31,408 nt of DNA from Thermoplasmata archaeon (GCA_030040625.1 JASHTI010000146.1:1-31408); one strand, 5' to 3'; positions 8,167-15,988 are shown, counted from the first letter of the stretch. The notes: generated by a model from the sequence alone, not told the origin. Translations and numbers: made by a program.

Positions 8167-8173
8167 TATATAT
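8167..8173. promoter_or_regulatory. Shared divergent TATA box
   Basis: The sequence GTATATATGC is nearly self-complementary and is the only AT-rich element between two divergent units. Rightward, its centre is about 30 bases before the ATG at 8201, which predicts a leaderless epimerase transcript. Leftward, it is about 53 bases before the ATG at 8117. One box, or two overlapping ones, probably serves both directions. Confidence 0.6.
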
Positions 8174-8200
8174 GCTTCTGCAACTCGTGCGCCGCCCACG

Positions 8201-9172
8201 ATGACCGCGCGACCGCTGGAGGGGCCGATCGTCGTCACGGGGGGGGCCGGGGGCATCGGCTCGGTGCTCGTCGAGCGTCTGCTCGCCGACGGGCACGAGG
8301 TGCGCGTTCTCGACAACCTCTCGACGGGCCGGCGCGAGGCGCTGCCGGAGGGCCAGGGCCGGCTCCGGTTCGACTCGGTCGACCTCGCGGCGGCCGAGCC
8401 GCCGGCCGACGCGTTCGCGGGGGCGCGCGAGGTCTGGCACCTGGCGGCGAACGCCGACGTGCGCCGGGGGGTGCGGGAGCCACGGGCCGACCTCGAGAAC
8501 GGCACGCTGGCCACGTTCCACGTCCTCGAAGCGGCCCGCCGCGCCGGCGTCCGTCGCCTCCTCTTCTCGTCGTCGAGCGTCGTCTACGGCCGGGCGCGCC
8601 AGCTGCCGACCCCCGAGTCGTACGGGCCGCTCGAGCCGGAGTCGCTCTACGGGGCGGGGAAGCTCGCCGCCGAGGGGCTCGTCGCCGCGTACGCGCACAC
8701 CTACGGGTTCACGACGTACATCTTCCGGTTCGCGAACATCGTCGACGGCCGAATGCCGCACGGGATCGTCTACGACTTCTTCGAGAAGCTCGCGCGGGAC
8801 CCCGCGCGGCTCGAGGTGCTGGGTGACGGGCGCCAGTCCAAGAGCTACCTGCGGACCGAGGCGTGCGTCGAAGGGATGCTCACCGTCGCGCGGAAGGTCG
8901 CCGAGCCGGTCAACCTCTACAACCTCGGCGCCGAGGACCGCACCTCGGTCCGCGAGATCGCCGAAAAGGTCGTGGCGGCGCACGGCGGCCGGGCGCGGAT
9001 CGACTACACCGGCGGGGATCGCGGATGGGTCGGCGACGTGCCGCAGCAGTGGCTCGCCATCGACCGGGCCCGCGCGCTCGGCTGGAGCCCCGGCCGCTCC
9101 AGCACCGCGGCGATCGACGCGACGATCGCCGAGCTGGCCCGGCGGCGGGGCGTAGGACCCCCGCGGAGCTGA
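8201..9172 (+). CDS. NAD-dependent nucleotide-sugar epimerase/dehydratase
   Basis: A 323-residue extended short-chain dehydrogenase of the GalE/WbpP type, acting on a UDP- or GDP-sugar in the cytoplasm. It has the NAD-binding TGGAGGIGS at residues 13-21, the LFSSSSVVYG strand with the catalytic Ser, and the YGAGK catalytic Tyr/Lys pair, followed by RFANIVDGRMPHGIVYDF, which lines the sugar pocket. The exact reaction cannot be told from sequence. The ATG at 8201 is fixed by the TATA box 30 bases upstream. It sits five bases before a family 2 glycosyltransferase, so the two probably make and transfer one sugar of a surface glycan. Confidence 0.92.
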   Translation: MTARPLEGPIVVTGGAGGIGSVLVERLLADGHEVRVLDNLSTGRREALPEGQGRLRFDSVDLAAAEPPADAFAGAREVWHLAANADVRRGVREPRADLENGTLATFHVLEAARRAGVRRLLFSSSSVVYGRARQLPTPESYGPLEPESLYGAGKLAAEGLVAAYAHTYGFTTYIFRFANIVDGRMPHGIVYDFFEKLARDPARLEVLGDGRQSKSYLRTEACVEGMLTVARKVAEPVNLYNLGAEDRTSVREIAEKVVAAHGGRARIDYTGGDRGWVGDVPQQWLAIDRARALGWSPGRSSTAAIDATIAELARRRGVGPPRS

Positions 9173-9177
9173 GGGCG

Positions 9178-10062
9178 ATGGCCGGAGCGACAGCGGGCGG
9201 GTCCCGGCCGCCCGGTCGCGGGGCCGTGGTCGTCGAGATCGCCGTCAAGGACGATCCCCGGCTGCTCGCCGCCATCGACTCGCTCGCCCGGCAGACCCGC
9301 CGACCGGACCGCGTCCTCGTCGCCGCCTCCCCGCTGATCCCGGACGCCCTCGCCGCGCAGGCGCTAAAGCGCCAGCCGTCGCTGCGCGTCGACCTCGTGC
9401 GGCTCCCCGGCGGGCCGGTCGACGCCCGGGTCGAGGCGATGGAGCTGCTCACGGAGCCGACGACCGCCTTCCTCGACTCGGACGAGGTCGCGCCGCCCGA
9501 GTGGCTCGAGCGCGTCGTGGCGCCGATCGAGTCCGGCGCCGCGGCCTTCGCGGGCGGACCGACCCGCCCGCTCCAGCCGCCGTCCCACCCGATCCAGCAT
9601 TACATGGAGCTGCTCGAGCGGTCGATCTACGAGGACCTGGTGCCCCGGAACATCGCCTACCTGCCGCTCGGCAACTCCGCCTGGGACACGCGCGTACTGC
9701 GCGGGTTCGGCTTCGATCGTCGCGTGACCGCCGAGGACCACGATCTCGAGACCCGGGTCCTTCGGGCCGGTCTCCACGGCGTCTTCCTCCCGGAGGCGTG
9801 GGTCTACCACGACAAGAGCTACGAGACGAGCTACTGGCGGTGGGCCCGCAAGCGCTACGTGTGGCTCTACCAGATGGCGATGTCCCTGATCAAGAACCGC
9901 TCCCTCGGCGAGCGCTGGCGGGAGCACCGGCCCCGGATCCGCCACCCCCTGTGGTACGTGGAGACCCTGATGAAGCCGGTCGCGTTCGTGCATGCGCGTC
10001 TGCGCTGGTCGCGGGTGGGGGGCCCCGTCCCACCGGGCGAACCGGCGCCGGGTGCGCGCTAG
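9178..10062 (+). CDS. Family 2 glycosyltransferase
   Basis: A 294-residue GT-A type glycosyltransferase. It shows the nucleotide-binding start VVVEIAVKDDPRLLAAIDSL, the DxD-type metal motif FLDSDEVAPPEW, and an acceptor-region motif AEDHDLETRVLRAG equivalent to the ED-x(n)-R of family 2. No membrane span is evident; the C-terminal helix region is basic and may lie at the membrane surface. The ATG at 9178 follows GAGGGCG and starts five bases after the epimerase stop. Its TAG stop shares CTAG with the stop of the converging sulfatase-family gene. Donor and acceptor are unknown; the epimerase next door suggests which sugar pathway it uses. Confidence 0.88.
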   Translation: MAGATAGGSRPPGRGAVVVEIAVKDDPRLLAAIDSLARQTRRPDRVLVAASPLIPDALAAQALKRQPSLRVDLVRLPGGPVDARVEAMELLTEPTTAFLDSDEVAPPEWLERVVAPIESGAAAFAGGPTRPLQPPSHPIQHYMELLERSIYEDLVPRNIAYLPLGNSAWDTRVLRGFGFDRRVTAEDHDLETRVLRAGLHGVFLPEAWVYHDKSYETSYWRWARKRYVWLYQMAMSLIKNRSLGERWREHRPRIRHPLWYVETLMKPVAFVHARLRWSRVGGPVPPGEPAPGAR

Positions 10063-11606
10063 TAGCCCCAGCCGGCGATCCGCCGCTCGACCGAGCCGTG
10101 GTACGGATTCGCGGCGATGCGCTCCGCCGCCGTCGCCACGGCGCCGCGCGCCAGCGCGGCGAGCTCCAGGGCCTCGGGCTCGCCCTCGGCCCGGGCCGGC
10201 GGCACCCCCCGATCGGGGACCGCGACGTGGTAGGCCTCGACCGCGCCGCCTTCGCGGGCGACGACCTTGGTGGTCCCCCGGTAGGCCGCGACCTCGAGGC
10301 GGTTGAGGAACGCGCGCCAGTCGGGCCGCGCGGTCGGGATCTCGCCGCTGCCGATTCCGTCGGTCATCGCGTAGACCGGTCGTGCCGCGCCGCCGTCGAG
10401 CGGGTCGAGCAGCGACCGCGCCGAGGCGTCCCCGAACGCGTTCCGGCCGACGAGGCCCGCGAGCGTGCGAGGGACATCGATCAGGCTCACCCACGCGCCG
10501 GGCCGCTCGCCGGAGGGGCGCCCGCCCGGCGCGCGCAGCCACAGGGGGATGCGGCAGATCGGTTCGTCGACCCGGAACCGGTGGTACATCGTGCCGTTCT
10601 CGAGGAACGCCTGCCCGTGGTCGCTGGTGAGGACGAGAAGGGTGTTCTCCCAGCGACGGTGACGACGGAACGCCTGGACGATCCGTTCGACGCGGCGGTC
10701 GAGGGTCCGCAGCGTCGCGGTGTAGGACCGTCGCACCGAGGCGACCTCCGTCGGGGTCGGCTTCCACTGGCCCCGGACCCAGAGGACGCCGTCCTGGCGG
10801 GACCGCGCGTAGCGGAGCCACCGCCGCGCGCTGACGCCGAAGCCGGCGTCGGCGAGGTACGGCTCGTGCGCCTCGATCAGGTTCACGAACAGGAAGAGCG
10901 GTCGACCCGGCGCCTGCCGGCCGAGCCAGGCGTCGATCGACGGCTCGATCCACGGGCAGACGGCCCGGGCGGTCTCCGCCGGCGTCCCGAGGAGCCGCGC
11001 GCCGACGCGGTTGAGGCCGTCCCAGACGGCCGGCGCCCGGCTGAGGGTGTCGATCGCCCACTGGCGCAGCGGGGAGGGCGCCTCACGGTCCGACGGCAGG
11101 ACGTGCACGGGCCCCGCCCGCCCGAGGTCCGGGCAGGTCGCCCGCGGGATCCCGAGGAAGCGGAGAAAGAACTCCCGCCCGCCGCCCCAGAGCGCCTCGT
11201 CGAAGCCGCGGCTGAGCCCGGTCGCGTCCTGAACGTAGGCGTTGCCGGAGCAGAACGCGCTGGAGTAACCGGCCCGGCCGAGGCACTCGGCGATGGTCTC
11301 CGGTCCCGGCGGCAGGAGCGGCCCGCTCCGGGAGTGGGCCCCGTGGTCCCACGGGTACAGGCCCGTGAAGAGGCTCGCGTGGCTGGGGATCGTCCAGCTG
11401 CCGGTGCTCACCGCCGCGGGGAAGACCAGCGATTCGCGGCGCAGCTGCTCGAGGAACGGCAGCGTCCCGGGCTCCGCGAGCGCCGCCTCCAGCAGGTCGG
11501 CCCGGACGCAGTCGAGGACCAGGACCACGACGTCCGGCGGCGAGCTTCCCGACGCGGCGCCGGGGCTGCCGGCGGCCGGTGCGCCCGGGCCCGCTCCTCC
11601 TCCCAC
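10059..11606 (-). CDS. Sulfatase / alkaline-phosphatase superfamily hydrolase
   Basis: A 515-residue metal-dependent hydrolase of the sulfatase fold. Metal ligands are seen in VLVLDCVRADLL (Asp32 region) and in TSDHGQAF. The nucleophile position lies in STGSWTIPSHASLFTG: the residue that is Cys or Ser (later formylglycine) in true sulfatases is Thr72, and the following Arg is His76. A Thr nucleophile resembles phosphatase/phosphotransferase members, so sulfate-ester cleavage is not certain. I chose GTG at 11606 because GGGAGGAG stands about nine bases before it; the 48 further upstream in-frame residues are almost all Arg, Gly, Ser and Pro. The first 24 residues are low-complexity. It faces the glycosyltransferase and may modify the same glycan. 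Confidence 0.85.
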   Translation of the reverse strand: MGGGAGPGAPAAGSPGAASGSSPPDVVVLVLDCVRADLLEAALAEPGTLPFLEQLRRESLVFPAAVSTGSWTIPSHASLFTGLYPWDHGAHSRSGPLLPPGPETIAECLGRAGYSSAFCSGNAYVQDATGLSRGFDEALWGGGREFFLRFLGIPRATCPDLGRAGPVHVLPSDREAPSPLRQWAIDTLSRAPAVWDGLNRVGARLLGTPAETARAVCPWIEPSIDAWLGRQAPGRPLFLFVNLIEAHEPYLADAGFGVSARRWLRYARSRQDGVLWVRGQWKPTPTEVASVRRSYTATLRTLDRRVERIVQAFRRHRRWENTLLVLTSDHGQAFLENGTMYHRFRVDEPICRIPLWLRAPGGRPSGERPGAWVSLIDVPRTLAGLVGRNAFGDASARSLLDPLDGGAARPVYAMTDGIGSGEIPTARPDWRAFLNRLEVAAYRGTTKVVAREGGAVEAYHVAVPDRGVPPARAEGEPEALELAALARGAVATAAERIAANPYHGSVERRIAGWGY

Positions 11607-11739
11607 GCGCGTCGTCTCCTCCCTGCGGACCGGACCACGACCCCGCCGTTCCACCGAACGGCGACCCCGGGCGGGTCCCGGCGAGGAGCGAGACCGACCT
11701 CGGGAAAACCTTATTCCCCGTCCCCTTTCGGCGGGGCGC

Positions 11740-12597
11740 ATGACCCCCAAGGATGGCCCGGCCGAAGCGACGACGAAGGCCGGCGAGCTCGTACGACTCG
11801 ACTACGACCTGTGGGCGGAGCTCGGCGATCGCAAGGAGTTGATCGGCACGACCCACGAGGAGGTGGCCCAGGGAGCCGGAGTGAAGGTACCGGCCGGGAG
11901 CACCTGGGGGCCGCGGCCCCACGAGGTCGGCGGGGACGGCTTTCCCGCGGGGATCGAGAAGGCCCTCGAGGGGCTGAAGATCGGCGACGAGGTCGAGCGC
12001 GAGTTCGCCCCCGGCGAGGCGTTCGGCGAGCGCGACCCCGACCTGATCAAGCTGTTCAGCATGCACGAGATCGAGCGATTGCCGGAGATGCGGCGCGAGG
12101 ACGCCCACCTCGACATCGGCACCACACTGACGATCGACGGCCGTCGGGGCCGTGTCGTGACGCTCACGGCGGCGCGCGTCCGCGTGGACTTCAATCCCCC
12201 GTTCTCGGGGCGGAAGGTCCGGGGGAAGTTCCGTGTCGTCGAGCGCATCGCCGAGCCGGCCGAGCAGGCTCGGGCGATCGTCGAGCTCCAGTACGGCTCC
12301 GGCACGGAGTTCCACGTCGAACACCGCGAGAAGACGTTCACGCTGAAGGTGCCGGACCGGACCAAGTTCGACCCGTACTGGTTCGCGGCGAAGGCCCGGA
12401 TCGTCGACCGGATCCGCAACCAGCTTCACCCCGACACGATCCGCTTCCTCGAGGAGTGGGTGAGCCCACCGGCGGCCGACGCGAAGAAGGCCCCGGCCGC
12501 GGAGCCGAAGGCGGGCCCCGAGGGGTCCCACACGCCCAAGCCGAAGCGGGCCGGCGCCGCCGCGGAAGCGAAGCCGGCGGCCGAGAACGAACCGTAG
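11740..12597 (+). CDS. FKBP-type peptidyl-prolyl isomerase, long archaeal (SlyD-like) form
   Basis: A 285-residue chaperone/isomerase. The FKBP core starts at AGELVRLDYDLWAEL, with GIEKALEGLKIGDEVEREFAPGEAFGERD as the usual SlyD-type loop; a short inserted flap follows, and DFNPPFSGRKVRGKFRVVERI closes the core. A second domain of about 80 residues (EFHVEHREKTFTLKVPDR and following) is the C-terminal domain of long archaeal FKBPs. A Lys/Ala/Pro tail of about 50 residues ends the protein. The ATG at 11740 lies about 28 bases after AAAACCTTATT, so the transcript may be leaderless. Probably cytoplasmic, helping proline-limited folding. A small membrane-protein gene begins four bases downstream. 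Confidence 0.9.
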   Translation: MTPKDGPAEATTKAGELVRLDYDLWAELGDRKELIGTTHEEVAQGAGVKVPAGSTWGPRPHEVGGDGFPAGIEKALEGLKIGDEVEREFAPGEAFGERDPDLIKLFSMHEIERLPEMRREDAHLDIGTTLTIDGRRGRVVTLTAARVRVDFNPPFSGRKVRGKFRVVERIAEPAEQARAIVELQYGSGTEFHVEHREKTFTLKVPDRTKFDPYWFAAKARIVDRIRNQLHPDTIRFLEEWVSPPAADAKKAPAAEPKAGPEGSHTPKPKRAGAAAEAKPAAENEP

Positions 12598-12601
12598 CGG
12601 G

Positions 12602-12760
12602 ATGAACCCCGCGGCGGTCGAACCGCCGATGACCGCCGAGACTCCCGACCCGAAGGTCCCCCTGCGGTTCGTGATCGTCACGTTCCTGGCCGCCGGGCTC
12701 GTCGGCGCCGCGATCCTGTACTTCGGCCTCGGGGGCCAGCTGGGCGGCCCAATCCCGTAG
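12602..12760 (+). CDS. Small single-span membrane protein
   Basis: A 52-residue open reading frame starting four bases after the FKBP stop, so it is probably cotranscribed with it. The first 19 residues are Pro/Glu-rich and hydrophilic (ending TPDPKVPLR). They are followed by one clear membrane span, FVIVTFLAAGLVGAAILYFGL, and a short GGQLGGPIP end. The layout resembles tail-anchored small proteins, including Sec61-beta-like subunits, but no family motif is visible, so no function is proposed. The third codon positions are almost all G or C, as in real genes here. A second protein of the same design lies 51 bases further on. Confidence 0.65.
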   Translation: MNPAAVEPPMTAETPDPKVPLRFVIVTFLAAGLVGAAILYFGLGGQLGGPIP

Positions 12761-12811
12761 GCGGCGAATCCGAGCCTACACAGGATAAAGCCGGTCGCCC
12801 GTCCGAGCCCC

Positions 12812-12940
12812 GTGCCGGCACCGGCCGAGGCTCCCGAGAGCGCGCTGCGACGCCACTCGGGGTGGATCGCGGGCGCGATCGTGATCGTCGCGGTGCTCGC
12901 CGTCGGCGCCGGGTTCTGGTTCAGCTACCATCCGTGGTAG
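12812..12940 (+). CDS. Very small single-span membrane protein
   Basis: A 42-residue open reading frame with a GTG start, a short hydrophilic stretch (about 19 residues, ending RRHSG), then a single hydrophobic segment WIAGAIVIVAVLAVGAGFWF and the end SYHPW. The GTG lies about 26 bases after GGATAAAG (12783-12790), which fits a leaderless start. It repeats the design of the 52-residue protein just upstream. The last 20 bases overlap the converging methyltransferase gene. Because it is so short and has a GTG start, it is less certain than its neighbour; expression or conservation would settle it. Confidence 0.5.
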   Translation: MPAPAEAPESALRRHSGWIAGAIVIVAVLAVGAGFWFSYHPW

Positions 12941-13490
12941 CGGCGCCGTCGGCCCGGCCCGCCTCGGGCCACCGGTAGAGGTAGACGTCCGTCCGCGCGT
13001 CGTGGACCTCCGGGGTCCAGCCGGGGATCGCATGGCAGTGGCTGACGACCCGGGCCCCCGGTCGCAGGGAGGCCTCGAGCCGGGGCCGCAGGCGATCCAT
13101 CGCCCCCGGCCAGAGGAACGTCGCGACGACCGACGCCTCCGCGAAGTCGAGCGCGAAGAGGTTCCCCCAGTGCAGGACGATCCGCGAGGGATCGGGGGCG
13201 AGGGCGCGACGGATCCGGAGGACCAGGAACCGGATCGGTTCGACCTCCACGCCCACCGCGCGGACCCGGTAGATGCGCACGGCCCGGAAGATCAGCGCGC
13301 CGGTACCGGCGCCGAGGTCGTAGAGCGTGTCGCGCGGCGTCAGTTCGGCGAGCCGCAGCATCTCGAGGGCCGCGCCCCGCGGCGTCGGCTGGTAGCCGGC
13401 CCCGAAGAGGAACGAGGCGAAGACGAAGTAGCCGACGACGGCGACGACCGCGAAGAGGACGAGGGGGAGCAGGTACGGGTCGACCGCCAT
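12921..13490 (-). CDS. Membrane-anchored SAM methyltransferase, aKMT/FAM173-like
   Basis: A 189-residue class I methyltransferase with one N-terminal membrane span (about residues 8-30, LPLVLFAVVAVVGYFVFASF). The domain begins YQPTPRGAALEMLRLAEL, then motif I LYDLGAGTGALIFRAV, then VGVEVEPI and a strand SVVATFLWP. This pattern, including the PTP-x(n)-ML-LA lead-in and the N-terminal span, resembles the family of archaeal protein-lysine methyltransferase aKMT and mitochondrial FAM173/ATPSCKMT. A protein-lysine target is therefore likely but inferred. The ATG at 13490 follows GGGGGTCG and is nine bases after the meaB stop, so it is the last gene of the mutase operon. Confidence 0.82.
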   Translation of the reverse strand: MAVDPYLLPLVLFAVVAVVGYFVFASFLFGAGYQPTPRGAALEMLRLAELTPRDTLYDLGAGTGALIFRAVRIYRVRAVGVEVEPIRFLVLRIRRALAPDPSRIVLHWGNLFALDFAEASVVATFLWPGAMDRLRPRLEASLRPGARVVSHCHAIPGWTPEVHDARTDVYLYRWPEAGRADGAATTDGS

Positions 13491-13499
13491 CGACCCCCG

Positions 13500-14456
13500 C
13501 TAGCGGCGCCCTTCGGCCAAGAGCCGCTCGGCCGCGGTGCGCGGGTCGAGCTCGTGGGCGACCACGCGATCGACCAGGCGACGCAGTCGAGGCTCGGTCC
13601 GCAGGCGCGTCGCGGCCTCCTCGGCGACCAGGTCCCGCACCCGACCGACGATCTCCTCCTCCAGCCGCCGACGCCGGTCGGCGAGGCGGCCGGGGGAGTC
13701 GGCGCTGAACCGTTCGTGCGCCTCGATCGCCCGCCAGAGCTCCGGCACCCCGCTCGGTGCGAGCGTGGAGGTCCGGACGATCCGCGGCCTCCAGCCGTCC
13801 GGCGCCGGACCCATCGAAGCTACCTCGGCGAGGTCGCGTTCGGCGACGTCGGCGCCCGGAAGGTCGGACTTGTTGACGCAGAAGACGTCGGCGATCTCGA
13901 ACAGCCCGGCCTTCAGGGTCTGGACCTCGTCCCCGAGGTGCGGGACCAGCACGACGACCCGGGTGGTGGCGACGTCCCGGATCGCGACGTCGACCTGGCC
14001 GCTGCCGACGGTCTCCACGAGGATCACCGAGAACCCCGCGGCCTCCAAGAGGCGCGCCACGTCCCGCGTCGTCCCGGCGATCCCGCCCGGGGCCCCGCGG
14101 CTCGCCATCGATCGGAAGAAGAAGCCGGCATCGGCGGCCGGCCGGTCGAACCGGATCCGATCGCCGAGGACCGAGCCGCCGGAGAACGGGCTGGACGGGT
14201 CGACCGCGATCACGCCGACGGTCCGGCCCATGTCCCGGAGGTGGCCGACGAGCAGATTGATCAGGCTCGACTTACCGACGCCCAGCGGCCCGGCGATGCC
14301 GACGATCGGCACGTGGCCGGTGCGTGGGAACGCGGCGCGGAGCAGTTCGTCCGCCCCGTCCGCTCCGGTCTCGACCGCCGTGATTGCGCGGGCGAGCGCC
14401 CGTCGGTCCCCGGCGGGGCCTCCCTCCGAGGCGGCCCGCGCTCGCCGCGGGCTCAT
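13500..14456 (-). CDS. meaB: MeaB/ArgK GTPase, methylmalonyl-CoA mutase chaperone
   Basis: A 318-residue G3E-family GTPase that protects and reloads B12-dependent methylmalonyl-CoA mutase. It shows the P-loop GIAGPLGVGKSSLINLL, the switch region DPSSPFSGGSVLGDRIRF, the SMASRGAPGGIAGTTRD motif typical of MeaB, the ETVGSGQVDV motif and the base-recognition NKSDLPGAD. The ATG at 14456 overlaps the stop of the B12-binding subunit gene as ATGA, which implies translational coupling. The large catalytic mutase subunit is not in the window. The C-terminal helices (about residues 255-318) fit the dimerisation arm. Certain. Confidence 0.96.
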   Translation of the reverse strand: MSPRRARAASEGGPAGDRRALARAITAVETGADGADELLRAAFPRTGHVPIVGIAGPLGVGKSSLINLLVGHLRDMGRTVGVIAVDPSSPFSGGSVLGDRIRFDRPAADAGFFFRSMASRGAPGGIAGTTRDVARLLEAAGFSVILVETVGSGQVDVAIRDVATTRVVVLVPHLGDEVQTLKAGLFEIADVFCVNKSDLPGADVAERDLAEVASMGPAPDGWRPRIVRTSTLAPSGVPELWRAIEAHERFSADSPGRLADRRRRLEEEIVGRVRDLVAEEAATRLRTEPRLRRLVDRVVAHELDPRTAAERLLAEGRR

Positions 14457-14878
14457 GCCGCGCCGCGTGCGAGACGCTGAGCGGTCTGGACGATCTCGGC
14501 CAGGGAGGCGCCGGGTCCGAAGATCGCCCGTATCCCGAGCCGGCGCAGTCGCTTGGCGTCCTCGTCCGGGATGATCCCGCCGGCGAAGACCGGGATCTTG
14601 GAAGCCCCTTCGCGCTTCAGCAATCGCAGGACCCGGGGGAAGAGCGCCATGTGGGCCCCCGAGAGGATCGACAGCCCGACGAGATCGACGTCCTCCTCGA
14701 TCGCGGCCCGGACGATCTCCTCCGGGGTCTGGCGCAGACCGGCGTAGATGACCTCCATGCCGGCATCGCGCAGCGCCCGCGCGACGACCTTCGCCCCGCG
14801 GTCGTGGCCGTCCAGGCCCGGCTTGGCGATCAGGATCCGGACCGGGCCGCGCCGTGGCTTCGCCGTCGCCTTCGCCAC
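14453..14878 (-). CDS. mcmB: Methylmalonyl-CoA mutase, B12-binding small subunit
   Basis: A 141-residue cobalamin-binding domain. The ligand motif D-x-H-x-x-G is seen as DGHDRG, with the cobalt-binding His at residue 25, preceded by the strand VRILIAKPGL. Later family blocks GLSILSGAHMALFP and VFAGGIIPDEDAKRL are clear. Archaeal mutases are often split into a large catalytic and this small subunit; the partner must be elsewhere. I chose the GTG at 14878 because the residues before it are non-family, and GAAAGCTTTTCTC on the minus strand lies 28 bases upstream. With meaB and the methyltransferase it forms a three-gene operon for propionate or branched-chain catabolism. Confidence 0.94.
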   Translation of the reverse strand: MAKATAKPRRGPVRILIAKPGLDGHDRGAKVVARALRDAGMEVIYAGLRQTPEEIVRAAIEEDVDLVGLSILSGAHMALFPRVLRLLKREGASKIPVFAGGIIPDEDAKRLRRLGIRAIFGPGASLAEIVQTAQRLARGAA

Positions 14879-14900
14879 GACCCTTCGACCGGGTCGGCCG

Positions 14901-14912
14901 AGAAAAGCTTTC
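14901..14912 (-). promoter_or_regulatory. TATA-like box for the mcmB-meaB operon
   Basis: GAAAGCTTTTC on the minus strand is centred about 28 bases before the GTG at 14878. It is the only AT-rich run nearby and predicts a leaderless operon transcript. Confidence 0.5.
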
Positions 14913-15011
14913 GCTCGTTCGGGTCGCCGGTCGCCGGACGAGCGCGTCGTCGGCCCGGCCGCTCGGCCGATCGACGGGAAACGGTATCGGTGGCGGGGGC
15001 CTCGGGCCGGC

Positions 15012-15944
15012 GTGCAGCTGGACGGCTCCACGGAGCCGCTCGACGGCCTCCATCCGGCGACGCTCGCCGAAGGCGAGAGCGTGGTCTGCCACTGGCCGGC
15101 TCCGGGGGGCCGGGGGGTGCTCACCAGCCTCCGTTGCCTGCTGTTGAGCCATCCGCGCCCGGTCCACCGCGCGCTCCGGTGGAGCGTCGATCTCCCGGAG
15201 GTCTACCGCCTCGAGGTCGAGGCGGTCCGGGGTCTGCCCGGCGTGTGGTCGGGCGGGGCGGGCGGATCCGGGGGGGGCGCCCTCAGCAGCGGGGCCGTGG
15301 ACCTGACCCTGTGCGTGATCGTGGACTCGACGATCGTTTACATCGGCGGTCCGAATCGCTGCGGCGAGATCCAGCAGGCGATCGACGAGGCGCGTTCCTC
15401 GCGCTGCCTCAGCGTCTACGGCCGACTCGTCCCGTACCGACCCGGCGCCCCCATCACCAGCCCCCTCGTCGCCCGCGCCGGTGGACGCGAGCCGGACGAA
15501 GAGCCGGCGGAGACGGCGGCGGACGGGGTGCCCGCACCCGCGGCCTCGGCGGCTCCGCTCGGATTCCTCTTGTTCATCGCCGGGGAACCGTTCGAGGACG
15601 CGGTGCCGATGGCCACGACCCGGATGACCTCCGCCCGGTTCATGGCCGGAGCCTCGCTCGGGGTCACTTCCGCCGGGGGCCACGCGCCGGCGGACTTCGA
15701 ACCGGGACAGATCTACGGACCCCAGGCCGAGATGGCCCGCATGGTCCTCGATATCGCCCAGAAGTGCGGAGCCTCGGTACGCGTCGTCGACGTCGACCGC
15801 TCGGGCGCCGACCTCCCGCTCGTCCAGAAGTGGGTCGCGACGGACGATCCGCTCCCGATCCTGGTCCGCACGGACGGCGCTCGCCTCGTCGGTAGCGGAT
15901 CCATCGTTCCGCTGAAGGTCGCCGAGTTCCTTCAGGGCCCCTAG
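15012..15944 (+). CDS. Uncharacterised protein, PH-like N-terminus plus thioredoxin-like C-terminus
   Basis: A 310-residue protein I cannot assign to a known family. Residues about 15-135 look like an archaeal PH-type beta domain: GESVVCHWPAPGGRGVLTS, then a strand-rich stretch, ending VYIGGPNRCGEIQQAIDEA. A Pro/Ala/Glu linker follows. The C-terminal 110 residues have a thioredoxin-like order: helix QAEMARMVLDIAQKCG, strand ASVRVVDVDRS, helix, DPLPILVRTDG (a Pro at the cis-Pro position), then VGSGSIVPLKVAEFLQ. No CxxC is present. The GTG at 15012 is about 27 bases after a weak TATA-like GGTATC and is the first sensible start. Both domain calls are pattern-based inference. Confidence 0.7.
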   Translation: MQLDGSTEPLDGLHPATLAEGESVVCHWPAPGGRGVLTSLRCLLLSHPRPVHRALRWSVDLPEVYRLEVEAVRGLPGVWSGGAGGSGGGALSSGAVDLTLCVIVDSTIVYIGGPNRCGEIQQAIDEARSSRCLSVYGRLVPYRPGAPITSPLVARAGGREPDEEPAETAADGVPAPAASAAPLGFLLFIAGEPFEDAVPMATTRMTSARFMAGASLGVTSAGGHAPADFEPGQIYGPQAEMARMVLDIAQKCGASVRVVDVDRSGADLPLVQKWVATDDPLPILVRTDGARLVGSGSIVPLKVAEFLQGP

Positions 15945-15988
15945 CCGGGGAACGGCCCCCGCCGCCCGACGGGATGCCCCACCCGGGG

